Position numbers and translations under genes: made by a program
The notes under the pieces: model-generated
The model's database searches: none
Told to the model about the DNA's origin: nothing
Seen by the model: the letters and a program-made list of their open reading frames with translations, nothing else
Assembly (NCBI GenBank): GCA_031404815.1
Contig: JANNIH010000075.1
Location: forward strand, 1-64,000
DNA length: 64,000 nt
Direction: 5' to 3'
Origin: DASYKS01 sp031404815
GTDB lineage: Bacteria > Acidobacteriota > Thermoanaerobaculia > Multivoradales > UBA5704
In this document: positions 7,254 to 15,449 of the stretch, one piece after another
Layout: each line of letters starts with the position of its first letter
Position numbering within the stretch: position 1 is the stretch's first letter

Positions 7254-7684
7254 GGTCCCGGGATTGTCTGAAATACGTCGGCCAGGCAATCGACGAGCCC
7301 ATCGACCCGACCATGGTAGAGAAGCGGGTCTCGGCCCTTGTAGTCGCTCAGGGTCCTGTCGAGCCGATAGGGAATGGTGTCGAGCACCAAGACTTCGTGC
7401 GGCTTGCCGTCGAGCGCAAGGCTGCAAGCCAATCCCAGCTCGAACGGCATGTTGTACCGCGCCGCACGCCCCGCACGGCTCAGATCGTGGATCGAAATGC
7501 CGCAGGACTTGAGCAGTCCGTAGATCCTCTCGAGGCGACCCTGGCCGCGCTCGCGAACCTCCAAGACACAGCGGGGCGTCTGGCCAAGGAATACGAGGGT
7601 GCCGACCAGCCTGGCGAAGAGCGGTTCGTACTGCCTGTCGTAGGGAACATTCAAGAAGACCGACTTGGGGTCCGCCTCGAACAT
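6824..7684 (-). CDS. FLNVPYD/SIHDLSR-family protein with replaced C-terminus
   Basis: The first 143 residues form a recognisable but functionally uncharacterised family: VFLNVPYDRQYEPLFARLVG, PRCVLEVRERGQGRLERIY, CGISIHDLSRAG, YNMPFELGLACSLA, YRLDRTLSDYKGRDP. The alternating strands and the conserved MPFELG suggest a Rossmann-like, TIR- or deoxyribosyltransferase-like fold; that is inference. After about residue 143 the frame is simply antisense mazEF, so the authentic C-terminus has been lost and only 7255-7684 is native. It starts 6 bp after the small HTH-like gene, and the two look like an operon. Confidence 0.6.
   Translation of the reverse strand: MFEADPKSVFLNVPYDRQYEPLFARLVGTLVFLGQTPRCVLEVRERGQGRLERIYGLLKSCGISIHDLSRAGRAARYNMPFELGLACSLALDGKPHEVLVLDTIPYRLDRTLSDYKGRDPLLYHGRVDGLVDCLADVFQTIPGPPADAFSELLLINGDDQRDIGHRIFFEAGRFRGQPDIPHGVGPFEDARQGYAHHGCDSAAIQGITLNDDDGSPKPWAGSDQLPQIGPPDLSLADYHSTRSRTRRAARRLKASASPPTSSITRFIASVRRSGECRASNSCSARL
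6968..7255 (+). pseudogene. Truncated mazF copy
   Basis: Starts as an intact MazF (GTG start, GEIWWADLG, RRPVVVVQ) and matches the complete copy to residue 95. After LTECVGR the native ending is lost. The frame continues to 7801 only as the antisense of the opposite gene. The toxin lacks its last helix, so it is probably inactive. Confidence 0.8.
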
Positions 7685-7690
7685 TTGGGC

Positions 7691-7927
7691 CTACTTGCTG
7701 GAACGGCTGGGCTTCTTCTTCATGACGGTCTCGGAGGCTGCCGCTTTCGGACGCGGCGAGTCCACAAGGCGAAGCAGTTTCTTGGCGAACTTCGCTTCTG
7801 AGGGCCTAATCCCAACTGCGCGGGCAATCTCGCTGGCCGTGCCCTTCGTCAGGCGGATCTTGCCGGTCCGCAAAGGGTATACACGCCCTTCGCCTTCTCT
7901 TTCCGTGGGGGAGGTCGGCTTGTCCAT
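7691..7927 (-). CDS. Small HTH-like protein upstream of the FLNVPYD gene
   Basis: A 78-residue basic protein. GKIRLTKGTASEIARAVGIR resembles a helix-turn-helix, and the C-terminus is Lys/Ser-rich (MKKKPSRSSK). ATG 7927 is chosen because GGAG precedes it at moderate distance; the frame also extends further upstream. It lies 6 bp before the FLNVPYD gene and 74 bp after the PD-(D/E)XK-TPR gene, all on the minus strand. A regulatory or partner role is inferred from position. Confidence 0.55.
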   Translation of the reverse strand: MDKPTSPTEREGEGRVYPLRTGKIRLTKGTASEIARAVGIRPSEAKFAKKLLRLVDSPRPKAAASETVMKKKPSRSSK

Positions 7928-8001
7928 AGGACTTATTTTACTCCATCTTCTCTCCGATTGCCCCTCTGCGCGCAAGCTTGCCCGCGTTCCCAAAGGCCTG
8001 G

Positions 8002-9591
8002 TCATGGGTTCAGCGAGGCAGTCAGGCTATCGATCGCCGCTTCCACCTCGGCGGTGGACCTGCCCATTTTCTCCAGCAGCGCGGCGTAGTTGGCGCGAAC
8101 CGCCAGCAGATTCGGGTGTTCGTGTCCCGTTCGGCGACCGAACTCCAGAAAGATCGACAGCGCGCGGCGCAGCAACGGCTCCGCTTCGACTAGACGGTTC
8201 GTATCCTGGAGAAGCTGCGCCAGGTTGTTGAGGCAAATGGCCACATCCGGATGCTCCGAACCGTAGCTCTTCTCGGCGATCGCCAGCGCGCGCCGCATCA
8301 ACGGCTCCGCTTCGGCCAGACGGTTCGTCGCCTGGAGAAGCGCAGCCAGGTTGTTGAGGCCCGCGGCAACATCGCGATGGCCCGGGCCGTGGCTCTTCTC
8401 GGCGATTGCCAGCGCACGGCGCAGTATCGGCTCCGATTCGGACCAGGCTGCCAGTTTATGGAAGGAATTCCCTAGCCAGCCTAGGAGAGCTGCGTCGTCG
8501 GGGCGCAAAACCGTGGCTTTACGAAAGCTTTCCGCTGCGGCTTGGTACTTTGCTTGTTGGTACTGGGCGGCACCCAGGTATCGCAGTGTCTCGACGAGGT
8601 CTTCCTCCTTCTTGGTGGCCGCGTCCTCTAAGAGGCCCTCAGCCTTCGCGTATTGACCCTCGAGGTATGCCGCGATACCCCGATCCTTGGGATCCTGGGT
8701 TTCCGCGAACGAACGGAGCGCAGTCTCCAGCTGCTCGGCGTTCAGGCCGTACTTCGCCGCAGCTTCAACAAGCACCCGCTTTCTGTCCTCCGCGCTCAGC
8801 GCCTTCGAACCGAACGCCTGGCCTGTCGTATCAAGTACGACACCACCCAACTCGTGGACCTTGCTCCGGCGCATGAGAACGAGTTCGGCCGGCGCCGAGC
8901 CGCTCGGGATGTTGATCTGCGGGTTCACGAGGAACCAGTCATCCGACCTCTTGGCGCTCGGCAGAAGCTGGATCTTGATCTGTCGGCCTTCCTGATGCTG
9001 GGGTGGTAGGTCGAGCATGGTGGCACCGGCTGAAGAGGTCTTTTGAGACTCGTTACCCGCGTAGGTAAAGCGAAAGCCGGGAAGCGGTTTCTCCTCTAAA
9101 TCGCGTGCCACCAAGAGGATCGCTGGCACTTCAGCAGACGGCAGCTGAAAGAACTCCCGCAAAACTTCCGGATGCCGCTTCACCCACTCATCCAGCTCGT
9201 TCCCCACCCAGAAGTGGCAGCTCTCTTCGTCGCCCCAGAAAGCCCGAATAGCTTTGCGCAGGTCGGCGGAAACCGTCTTCGAGACCACGAACACCAGCTC
9301 GTGCGGATGCTCCTCAAGAGGAAGAGCGCGGAGCTTCTCAATCTCCTTCTTGGCGACCGCGGCGGTGAAGGCCTGCACCCGCTTGCACTGGAAGACCACG
9401 CGGCGACCGTCTTTCCAGGCGACGACATCCCGCCCCTGCTCGCTCCCCGCCTCACCGAGATGCTCGGCGCGGTCGTAGCCTTCTCGCCTCACGAGCCAGA
9501 GGCACAGCCGTTCGAATTCGAGCGGCGCGAGCTTCTCAAACGGGAGCGGGTGGGAGCCACCCGTCATGCGGGGCTTGTCTTTGGCCGCCAT
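8002..9591 (-). CDS. PD-(D/E)XK (Mrr-like) nuclease domain fused to TPR repeats
   Basis: A 529-residue cytoplasmic protein. Residues 15-90 look like a restriction-endonuclease fold: E26 in EFERLCLWLV, then GRDVVAW (D55) and VFQCKR (Q69, K70), the E/D/QxK triad of Mrr-type domains. A middle region (110-330) has no recognised domain. Residues about 360-529 are TPRs of the same ALAIAEKSxGxxHxDVA type as the secreted TPR protein at 2649. ATG 9591 is chosen because codons upstream look non-coding. Nuclease-TPR fusions are often defence proteins, with TPR as sensor; here that is inference from architecture and neighbours. Confidence 0.75.
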   Translation of the reverse strand: MAAKDKPRMTGGSHPLPFEKLAPLEFERLCLWLVRREGYDRAEHLGEAGSEQGRDVVAWKDGRRVVFQCKRVQAFTAAVAKKEIEKLRALPLEEHPHELVFVVSKTVSADLRKAIRAFWGDEESCHFWVGNELDEWVKRHPEVLREFFQLPSAEVPAILLVARDLEEKPLPGFRFTYAGNESQKTSSAGATMLDLPPQHQEGRQIKIQLLPSAKRSDDWFLVNPQINIPSGSAPAELVLMRRSKVHELGGVVLDTTGQAFGSKALSAEDRKRVLVEAAAKYGLNAEQLETALRSFAETQDPKDRGIAAYLEGQYAKAEGLLEDAATKKEEDLVETLRYLGAAQYQQAKYQAAAESFRKATVLRPDDAALLGWLGNSFHKLAAWSESEPILRRALAIAEKSHGPGHRDVAAGLNNLAALLQATNRLAEAEPLMRRALAIAEKSYGSEHPDVAICLNNLAQLLQDTNRLVEAEPLLRRALSIFLEFGRRTGHEHPNLLAVRANYAALLEKMGRSTAEVEAAIDSLTASLNP

Positions 9592-9696
9592 GGCGTTCCT
9601 GTGAAGTCTGAAGGATACTCTGGAACTGGCGGCAGTCGCCTTCCAAAGTCCTCTGGATCTGCATAGGGATGATTCCGGCGCCTCCAACGGCGGTGC

Positions 9697-9709
9697 TAAA
9701 CTGAAGTGC
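9697..9709 (+). promoter_or_regulatory. -10 box of a probable leaderless promoter
   Basis: TAAACT at 9697-9702 is followed by seven bases and ATG 9710. Transcription would start at or beside the start codon. No ribosome binding site is seen. Confidence 0.45.
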
Positions 9710-10060
9710 ATGGCCACCGCGATCGCAGCGCACCCCGTTCCGTTGTCCACCGATGTGAACGGCGTCATCCGAGTTGGAGGAACTCGGGTCACGCTGGAAA
9801 CCGTCGTCGGGGCTTTCGAAGCCGGCGAATCGGCCGAAGAGATCGCCGCGGGCTTCCCTTCTCTCTCGCTTGCGGATGTCTACGACACGATCGCTTACTA
9901 CCTGCGCCATCGGGGCGAAGTCCGCTGCTACTTGGCCGAGAGGCAGAGCGAGGCCTCGACCATCCGGCGCGAGATCGAATCGCGGCCCGGATACACGGAC
10001 CTTCGCGAGCGGTTGATCGAGCGGGCGCGCCTCAACGTGGCTCGGATTGCGCTCGAATGA
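9710..10060 (+). CDS. DUF433 (VapB-like) antitoxin
   Basis: A 116-residue protein with the DUF433 pattern: VIRVGGTRVTLETVVGAFEA, GESAEEIAAGFPSLSLADVY, TIAYYLRHRGEV. DUF433 is a winged-HTH antitoxin normally paired with a DUF5615 PIN-like toxin directly downstream. Here no toxin gene follows; a non-coding repeat array does. It is therefore an orphan, or its toxin was lost. Confidence 0.8.
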   Translation: MATAIAAHPVPLSTDVNGVIRVGGTRVTLETVVGAFEAGESAEEIAAGFPSLSLADVYDTIAYYLRHRGEVRCYLAERQSEASTIRREIESRPGYTDLRERLIERARLNVARIALE

Positions 10061-10154
10061 GGCGGCCCTCCGCCGCAAGGGGATGGAAGTCCGCCTGACC
10101 TCTTGATTCTTCGCTCTCGCTCGGAATGGCGGCCGGCGCACCGTACCTGCCCGC

Positions 10155-10572
10155 GAAGAAGCGCTATTGGACCGAGGAAAGCGGCGGTCGAGCCGGGAAT
10201 CCGCCATCGCACCGCGATGGCGACGATCGCCTCCGTGGAACCGCCGTCGGCGCGCGGAGTCCGCCATCGCCTCTGGATAGCGGCTATCCGCTGTGTAAAG
10301 CCGCTATCGGCCGTGGATAGCGATTATCCGCTTCTGGATAGCGGCTATCCGCCGTGGATAGCAGCTATCGGCGCCGGATAGAGACTATCTTCCTCTGGAT
10401 AGCGGCTATCGGCACTGGATAGAGATTAGCTTCCGCTGGATAGCCGCTATACGGGAGCGATAGCCGCTATACGGAGCCGATAGCCAAGCGCTTCCGCCGC
10501 TCACGGTGTACGGCGGCTCCGCTCGCGTTGCGGCGTTCGCGAGCCGAATTCTACTTCCGATAGCGGCTTTCG
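10155..10572. repeat. Helically phased array of ~20-bp palindromic units
   Basis: Units matching GGATAGCSGCTATCG, itself nearly a palindrome, start at 10275, 10295, 10315, 10336, 10356, 10376, 10397, 10417, 10438, 10458 and 10478. The mean step is 20.3 bp, with 5-6 bp between units. Degenerate units in the same phase extend left (10155, 10176, 10195, 10215, 10235, 10255), and a clear one at 10558 lies exactly four steps to the right. The array fills the gap between a plus-strand DUF433 gene and the stop of the minus-strand amidohydrolase. It has no protein frame. 10061-10154 holds nothing recognised. Confidence 0.85.
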
Positions 10573-10576
10573 ATCT

Positions 10577-11896
10577 CTACTCCACCCCCCGCACCACCGC
10601 CCCGCCCTTCATGACGAACCGAACGTCTTTCACCGCCGTGATCTCCTTCGTCGGGTCGCCCGCCACCGCGACCAGATCGGCAATATAGCCGGGGCGGATT
10701 GAGCCGAGGCGGTCTTGCCAGCCGAGGATTTTGGCGGCGACATAGGTGGCGGAGAGCAGGGCTTCCGTCGGTGTCATGCCGTAGCGGACCATGGTGTCGA
10801 GTTCTTTCCAGCTGGTGCCGTGGGCGAAGACTCCGACGTCGCTGCCGCAGCCGATCGTCACACCCGCTTTCTTGGCGAGTTGGAAGGCCTTTTCGGCCTG
10901 CTTCATCCCTTCGGTCGGCGGGGTCTTGCCCGGGACGTAGCCGTCGAAATATTGGGCGTACGCCGTGTCGGCCGCGAGGGTGGGGAGGAACGCGACGCCG
11001 CGAGCTGCCATCAGCTCGAACACTTCCTCCGTGCCGCCGTAGCCGTGCTCGATCGTCTCGACCCCGGCGAGGATCGCGCGGCGCATCCCCTCCGCCGTTT
11101 GGGCGTGGGCGGCGACTTTCGCTCCGAGCGAGTGGGCCGCTTCGACCAGAACGTTCAGCTCGTCCTGGGTGAAGGTCGGCACCTGGCCGCCCCTCGGCCC
11201 GCAACGGTAGTCGGCATAGACCTTGATCCAATCCGCTCCGTGCCCCGCCTGCTCGCGCACCGCGGCAAGGATCTGCGCCGTGCCGCTCACCTCTTCTGCG
11301 CCTTTGGGCAGGACGAGATCCGGCCGGAAGCCGCGCGGCCCGGGGCCGTAGCAGCCGGTGGCGACGATCGCGAGCGTCGCCACTTCCAGGCGCGGCCCGG
11401 GGATCAACCCCTCCTCGATCGCCCGCTTGAGCGACAGGTCGGCGTAGCCCGCCCCTTCCGTGCCGAGATCGCGCAGGGTGGTGAAACCCGAGCGAACGGT
11501 CTGCTCGGCAAAGCGCACCGCCGCGATGGTGCGGTATTCGACCGGCTCTTTGAGCACCTGGTCGTTCCAGAGCGTCTCGTCGTACGGGTGGAGAAACAGA
11601 TGGGAGTGCAGATCCATCAGACCCGGCAGCAGCGTCGCGTCGGGCAGGTCGATCGCGACCGCACCGGCCGGGATCTGGACCGCAGCGGCCGGCCCGACGG
11701 CGGCGATCTTTTCCCCCGCCACCACGACCACCCAGCCGGTGTGGACCGCGGCATCTCCCGCCGTGAACACCCTCGCGGGGCGCAAGACGTAGGTTCCGTT
11801 CGGCGCGACGGACGGCGGCGCGGCAGATCCCGGGATCGCGGCGCACAGCGCGAAGATTGCCGCCAAGGCGGCACGGAATAGGACAAGACTCTTCAT
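10577..11896 (-). CDS. Exported amidohydrolase (imidazolonepropionase/prolidase-like)
   Basis: A 439-residue amidohydrolase-superfamily enzyme with an N-terminal signal peptide (about 25 residues, ending PGSAA). Metal ligands are visible: LMDLHSHLFLHP (HxH), the Lys of DWIKVYADY, AAHAQT, ETIEHGYG and the Asp in IGCGSDVG. The family hydrolyses amides or dipeptides such as Xaa-Pro or imidazolones; the substrate is unknown. Its ATG overlaps the stop of the upstream membrane-protein gene by 4 bp. The stop codon lies 5 bp from the palindromic array. Confidence 0.88.
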   Translation of the reverse strand: MKSLVLFRAALAAIFALCAAIPGSAAPPSVAPNGTYVLRPARVFTAGDAAVHTGWVVVVAGEKIAAVGPAAAVQIPAGAVAIDLPDATLLPGLMDLHSHLFLHPYDETLWNDQVLKEPVEYRTIAAVRFAEQTVRSGFTTLRDLGTEGAGYADLSLKRAIEEGLIPGPRLEVATLAIVATGCYGPGPRGFRPDLVLPKGAEEVSGTAQILAAVREQAGHGADWIKVYADYRCGPRGGQVPTFTQDELNVLVEAAHSLGAKVAAHAQTAEGMRRAILAGVETIEHGYGGTEEVFELMAARGVAFLPTLAADTAYAQYFDGYVPGKTPPTEGMKQAEKAFQLAKKAGVTIGCGSDVGVFAHGTSWKELDTMVRYGMTPTEALLSATYVAAKILGWQDRLGSIRPGYIADLVAVAGDPTKEITAVKDVRFVMKGGAVVRGVE

Positions 11897-14289
11897 GGAG
11901 CAACTCCTGTCGGTTCAGCCGTCGTTTCTTTCCGCCAGAGTACGAAGAGTGCCATTCCGAGCGCCGCGAGCGCCACCCCGCCCGCCACAGTTTCGGGCCA
12001 GGCCGACACTTCGAGCACGATCCGATGATGGCCGGCGGGCACTTCGACCCCGAGCAGATTCAGGTTCACCGGGCGGGTGGCGAGCACCCGCCCCCCCTCC
12101 CGCGCCACCAGAAGCGGCTGAAAGGCGCGGCGGACCACGGCGAGCCCCCCCTTCCCTTCGGTCTCGATCTCGATCCGGTCGGGTGACGACGAGATCAGGC
12201 GCACGCTCCCCGCGGGATCGTGCACCGGCAGGCGCCCGTACCCGGGCGAACCGCCGACCGTAACCACTCCTGAGCGCACCGGGTCAGGATTTTCGGTCAC
12301 CTGCCGCAGGGCTTCGTCCTCTGTCGACACCGCGAGCAGGCGCTCTGGCCACCAGACCGGCGGCGCCGGGTCGACTACGGCGTAGAGACCTGTGGTCACG
12401 CCGAGCGACTCGGCCCGGTCGAGCCGCCGGAGGCCGGGGGTGTCGATCGCGGCGGGATCTTCGATCCGGACGACCGCCTGTACGCCCACCGAACGGAGCC
12501 AATGGACCCGCCGCTCCCAGTCGAGCGTCGGCAGCACATCGAGCATCGGTTTGAAGAGGAGAGAGTGCATCCCTTCGAGGTCGGGTGCGAGCGGATAGGT
12601 GAGGCCGTGGAGAACGCCCGGCGCCGGGTCGAGGTTCGCCGCCCAAAAGCGATCGACCGGGCGGTGCGGCCCGTTCGGCAGGTCGTATTGAGGGTCAGGG
12701 TTCCAGGACCGAACCCCTCGGATCGAGCTGTGCACCGCGGTTCCCGGTCCCAACCGGCGCACCCAGGGGGCGGGCTTGGCGTAGGGGGCCGTCTCGTCCG
12801 TGGTCGCCAGAGGGAAAAGCTGAACCAGAGTTAGAAGCTCCAGCCCGACCAACAGCGCGCCCTGCCGGTGGAGCGGCACGCGCGGCCGGGTGGCCAGCAA
12901 AGCGAGCAGGAGGGCGGCGCCCGCCAGGAAGAGCGCCAGGCGCCACGAGGCGACCTGCGCTTGAAGCAGGGCGAGCGCCATCCCTTGTTGGGCCGCCGGC
13001 AGACCGGAAGCGAGCGCACCGCCCGATTCGAGCGTGCGGGTGACGCCCGCCACCAGGATCGGCCCGACCAGGGAGACGGCGCAGGCCAGAGCCAGGAACA
13101 ACCCCCCGGCGATTCCCGCGACTCTCCGCCAGACCCCGAGCCCCTGGCCGAGCGCCCGTTCGAGCCCCCAGCCCGCGAGGATCGGCAGGGCGAGCGCGAG
13201 CCAGAGAACGAATTTCTCCGGAAAGCGGAACAGGCCGAAGCTGACGCTCACCAGCAGCTCGCCCGAAAGACCGGCGAGCAGGGCGACCAGCGGCCCGGCC
13301 AGGGCGAGCAGCGCCCAGCCCCAATGCTTCCGGGCGGCGGCGGCCCCGAGCCAGAGCGCCACGATGCCGGCATAGAGGCTCAAAAAAAGCGGCACGCTCG
13401 GCAGGACCGAGACCGCCCAGATCGAGCGCGGACCGAGGTAGGTGGGCCAGCCGAAGGGGAAAGGCAGAATCAACTCCAGAAAGCGCAGCGGATGGAGCGT
13501 GAAATCCGCCGCCTGGGCGGCGCTCATCCCCAAGCCGCCGCGCACCGTTTGAGGCAGCACGCGGAGGGTGGCCACCACCTGGGGCAAGGCGACCGCGAGA
13601 CCGACGCCTCCGATCGCGACCGCGCTCGCCACACCGCGCCGCCAACCGTGCCGAGAGATCGCCACGAACAGGAGGGGAACCAACCCGAGGGTCGCGGTCA
13701 CCGGCTCGCCGCCGAGCAGGGCGAGACCGCAGGCGATGCCACCGAGCGCGATCCCGCGCCGGCCGCCGCGCACGGCGCCGAGCATCACCAGCGGCCACCA
13801 GGCGGCGACCGTCAAGACGTTGTAGAACGTGAGCGCCGAGAGCATCCACCCCGAGCCGGCATAGGTGATGCCGGCGAGCAGCGCGCCGGCTGGTCCCTGG
13901 CCGAGGCCGCGAGCCAGAGCGAACAGGGCGAACAGGGCGAGCAGCCAGTGCAGCGCGTAGTGGAGATTGAACGCGCTCCAGAATGGCAGCACGAGGTAGA
14001 ACAGGTTGCCCGGGTAGAAGGCGAGCGCGTTCGGGTTGCCCCGGAACGGTTGGCCCAAACCCCAGCCGGGATTGAACGCCGGAATGCGGCCCGCGGCCAA
14101 TTCGGCCGCGCCGAACGCTTTCTGCGGCAGGTGGGTCAAGAACACGTCGCGCAGATAGAGCGTGCGGTCGCCCAGTAGGGTCGGCACACACACCCAGGCC
14201 CAGAGCACGAGGGCCGCCGCGAGCACGGCCAACAGGGGGCGATGATTGGATTTCAAGGGGTGGATCTCAACGGGGCGGCGGTCCACCAA
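11893..14289 (-). CDS. YfhO-like polytopic membrane protein
   Basis: A 798-residue inner-membrane protein with about a dozen hydrophobic helices. It has the YfhO/GT-C-like signature near the N-terminus: DVFLTHLPQKAFGAAELAAG, PAFNPGWGLGQPFRGNP, FYPGNLFYLVLP. The C-terminal 250 residues form a soluble domain followed by a last helix and a short basic tail. YfhO proteins are linked to glycosylation of cell-envelope polymers. The start is TTG 14289 or GTG 14286 after GAGG, 6 bp beyond dnaJ's stop. It overlaps the amidohydrolase by 4 bp and probably shares the dnaJ transcript. Confidence 0.8.
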   Translation of the reverse strand: MVDRRPVEIHPLKSNHRPLLAVLAAALVLWAWVCVPTLLGDRTLYLRDVFLTHLPQKAFGAAELAAGRIPAFNPGWGLGQPFRGNPNALAFYPGNLFYLVLPFWSAFNLHYALHWLLALFALFALARGLGQGPAGALLAGITYAGSGWMLSALTFYNVLTVAAWWPLVMLGAVRGGRRGIALGGIACGLALLGGEPVTATLGLVPLLFVAISRHGWRRGVASAVAIGGVGLAVALPQVVATLRVLPQTVRGGLGMSAAQAADFTLHPLRFLELILPFPFGWPTYLGPRSIWAVSVLPSVPLFLSLYAGIVALWLGAAAARKHWGWALLALAGPLVALLAGLSGELLVSVSFGLFRFPEKFVLWLALALPILAGWGLERALGQGLGVWRRVAGIAGGLFLALACAVSLVGPILVAGVTRTLESGGALASGLPAAQQGMALALLQAQVASWRLALFLAGAALLLALLATRPRVPLHRQGALLVGLELLTLVQLFPLATTDETAPYAKPAPWVRRLGPGTAVHSSIRGVRSWNPDPQYDLPNGPHRPVDRFWAANLDPAPGVLHGLTYPLAPDLEGMHSLLFKPMLDVLPTLDWERRVHWLRSVGVQAVVRIEDPAAIDTPGLRRLDRAESLGVTTGLYAVVDPAPPVWWPERLLAVSTEDEALRQVTENPDPVRSGVVTVGGSPGYGRLPVHDPAGSVRLISSSPDRIEIETEGKGGLAVVRRAFQPLLVAREGGRVLATRPVNLNLLGVEVPAGHHRIVLEVSAWPETVAGGVALAALGMALFVLWRKETTAEPTGVAP

Positions 14290-14295
14290 GAGACC

Positions 14296-15402
14296 TCAAC
14301 TGAACAGGCTTTTGACCTTGTTGAGCACGCTCGGCTCTTTGACGTCGTCGCCGGCCAGGGCGGCGAGCCGGCGAAGCAGATCGAGCTCCTCGTCGCCCAA
14401 GTCTCTCGGGTTCGGCACCGCCAGCTCGACCACCACGACATGTTCGCCCTTGCCGCCACCGTGGACCCGCTCGATCCCCTGCCCGCGAAGATGGAAATCT
14501 TTGCCGTGCGCGGTGCCCGGCGGAATCTCCAAGGTCGTCAACCCATGCACCGTCTCGACCTCCACCTTGCCACCGAGCACCGCCTGGGGATAGGAGATCC
14601 TGTGGCGGGAAAACACCGTCGCGCCGTCGCGCTCGAAACGCGGATGCGGCTTGACCGAGATCATCACGTAGAGGTCGCCGGTCGGGCCGCCGAGGCGCCC
14701 CTGTTCGCCCTCTCCCACCAGGCGCATCCGGCTGCCCGTGTCCACCCCGGCGGGAATGCGCAGCTCGATCGTCCGCTCGCGCTCCACCCGGCCGGCTCCG
14801 CGGCAGGCCCGGCAGGGGTCGGTGACCACCCGCCCTTCGCCGCGGCATTGTGGGCAGGTGCTCGCGAAGGTGAGGAATCCTTGGGAGACCCGCACCTGGC
14901 CGCGCCCGCCGCAAGCGGTGCAGGGAGAGGGCTCCTTGCCCGACGCGCTGCCCGAGCCGCTGCAGGTGTCGCAGCTCTCCGCCCGCGCCACGCGCAGCTT
15001 CTGGTCGCTGCCGAACGCCGCCTCTTCAAACGTCAGCTCGATGTCGTGGCGCAGATCGGCGCCGCGCGAAGGGCCACCGGCCGCCCCGCCGGAACGCCGC
15101 CCGAAACCGAACAGGTCGCCCAAGATATCGGCAAAATCGCCGAACGTATTGGGATCGAAACCCGCGGCGGAAGCGCCGGCGACACCCTGGTGACCGAACC
15201 GGTCGTAGCGCTGCCGCTTGTCGGCATCGGAGAGGATCGAATAGGCCTCGGCCGCCTCTTTGAACTTCTCCTCGGCGGGAGCATCGCCCGGGTTCTTGTC
15301 CGGGTGAAACTGAATGGCGAGCTTTCGATACGCCGACTTGATCTCTTTGTCGCCTGCGTCCTTCTGGACGCCGAGTACTTCGTAATAGTCCCGCTTGGCC
15401 AT
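14296..15402 (-). CDS. dnaJ: Chaperone protein DnaJ
   Basis: A 368-residue type I Hsp40. Residues 1-70 are the J-domain with HPD in AIQFHPDKNPG. Then comes a short Gly/Phe region (FGDFADILGDLFGFG), and a zinc-binding region with four CxxCxGxG-type repeats (CDTCSGSG, CTACGGRG, CPQCRGEG, CRACRGAG). The C-terminal substrate-binding domain includes GDLYV and the DFHLRGQG region. It stimulates DnaK ATPase. It follows dnaK by 47 bp in the hrcA-grpE-dnaK-dnaJ order. Confidence 0.97.
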   Translation of the reverse strand: MAKRDYYEVLGVQKDAGDKEIKSAYRKLAIQFHPDKNPGDAPAEEKFKEAAEAYSILSDADKRQRYDRFGHQGVAGASAAGFDPNTFGDFADILGDLFGFGRRSGGAAGGPSRGADLRHDIELTFEEAAFGSDQKLRVARAESCDTCSGSGSASGKEPSPCTACGGRGQVRVSQGFLTFASTCPQCRGEGRVVTDPCRACRGAGRVERERTIELRIPAGVDTGSRMRLVGEGEQGRLGGPTGDLYVMISVKPHPRFERDGATVFSRHRISYPQAVLGGKVEVETVHGLTTLEIPPGTAHGKDFHLRGQGIERVHGGGKGEHVVVVELAVPNPRDLGDEELDLLRRLAALAGDDVKEPSVLNKVKSLFS

Positions 15403-15449
15403 CTGTATTTCCTGTTTCCTTGAGGTCGCGGCGTAAGCGTCCGCGCGCT

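Noticed and set aside
6968..7801. MazF fused to a new C-terminal domain
   Set aside because: Everything after residue 95 is the antisense of the FLNVPYD gene; it is a read-through frame after truncation.
10155..10572. Possible CRISPR array
   Set aside because: Spacing between units is only 5-6 bp, units are palindromic and variable, and there are no cas genes.
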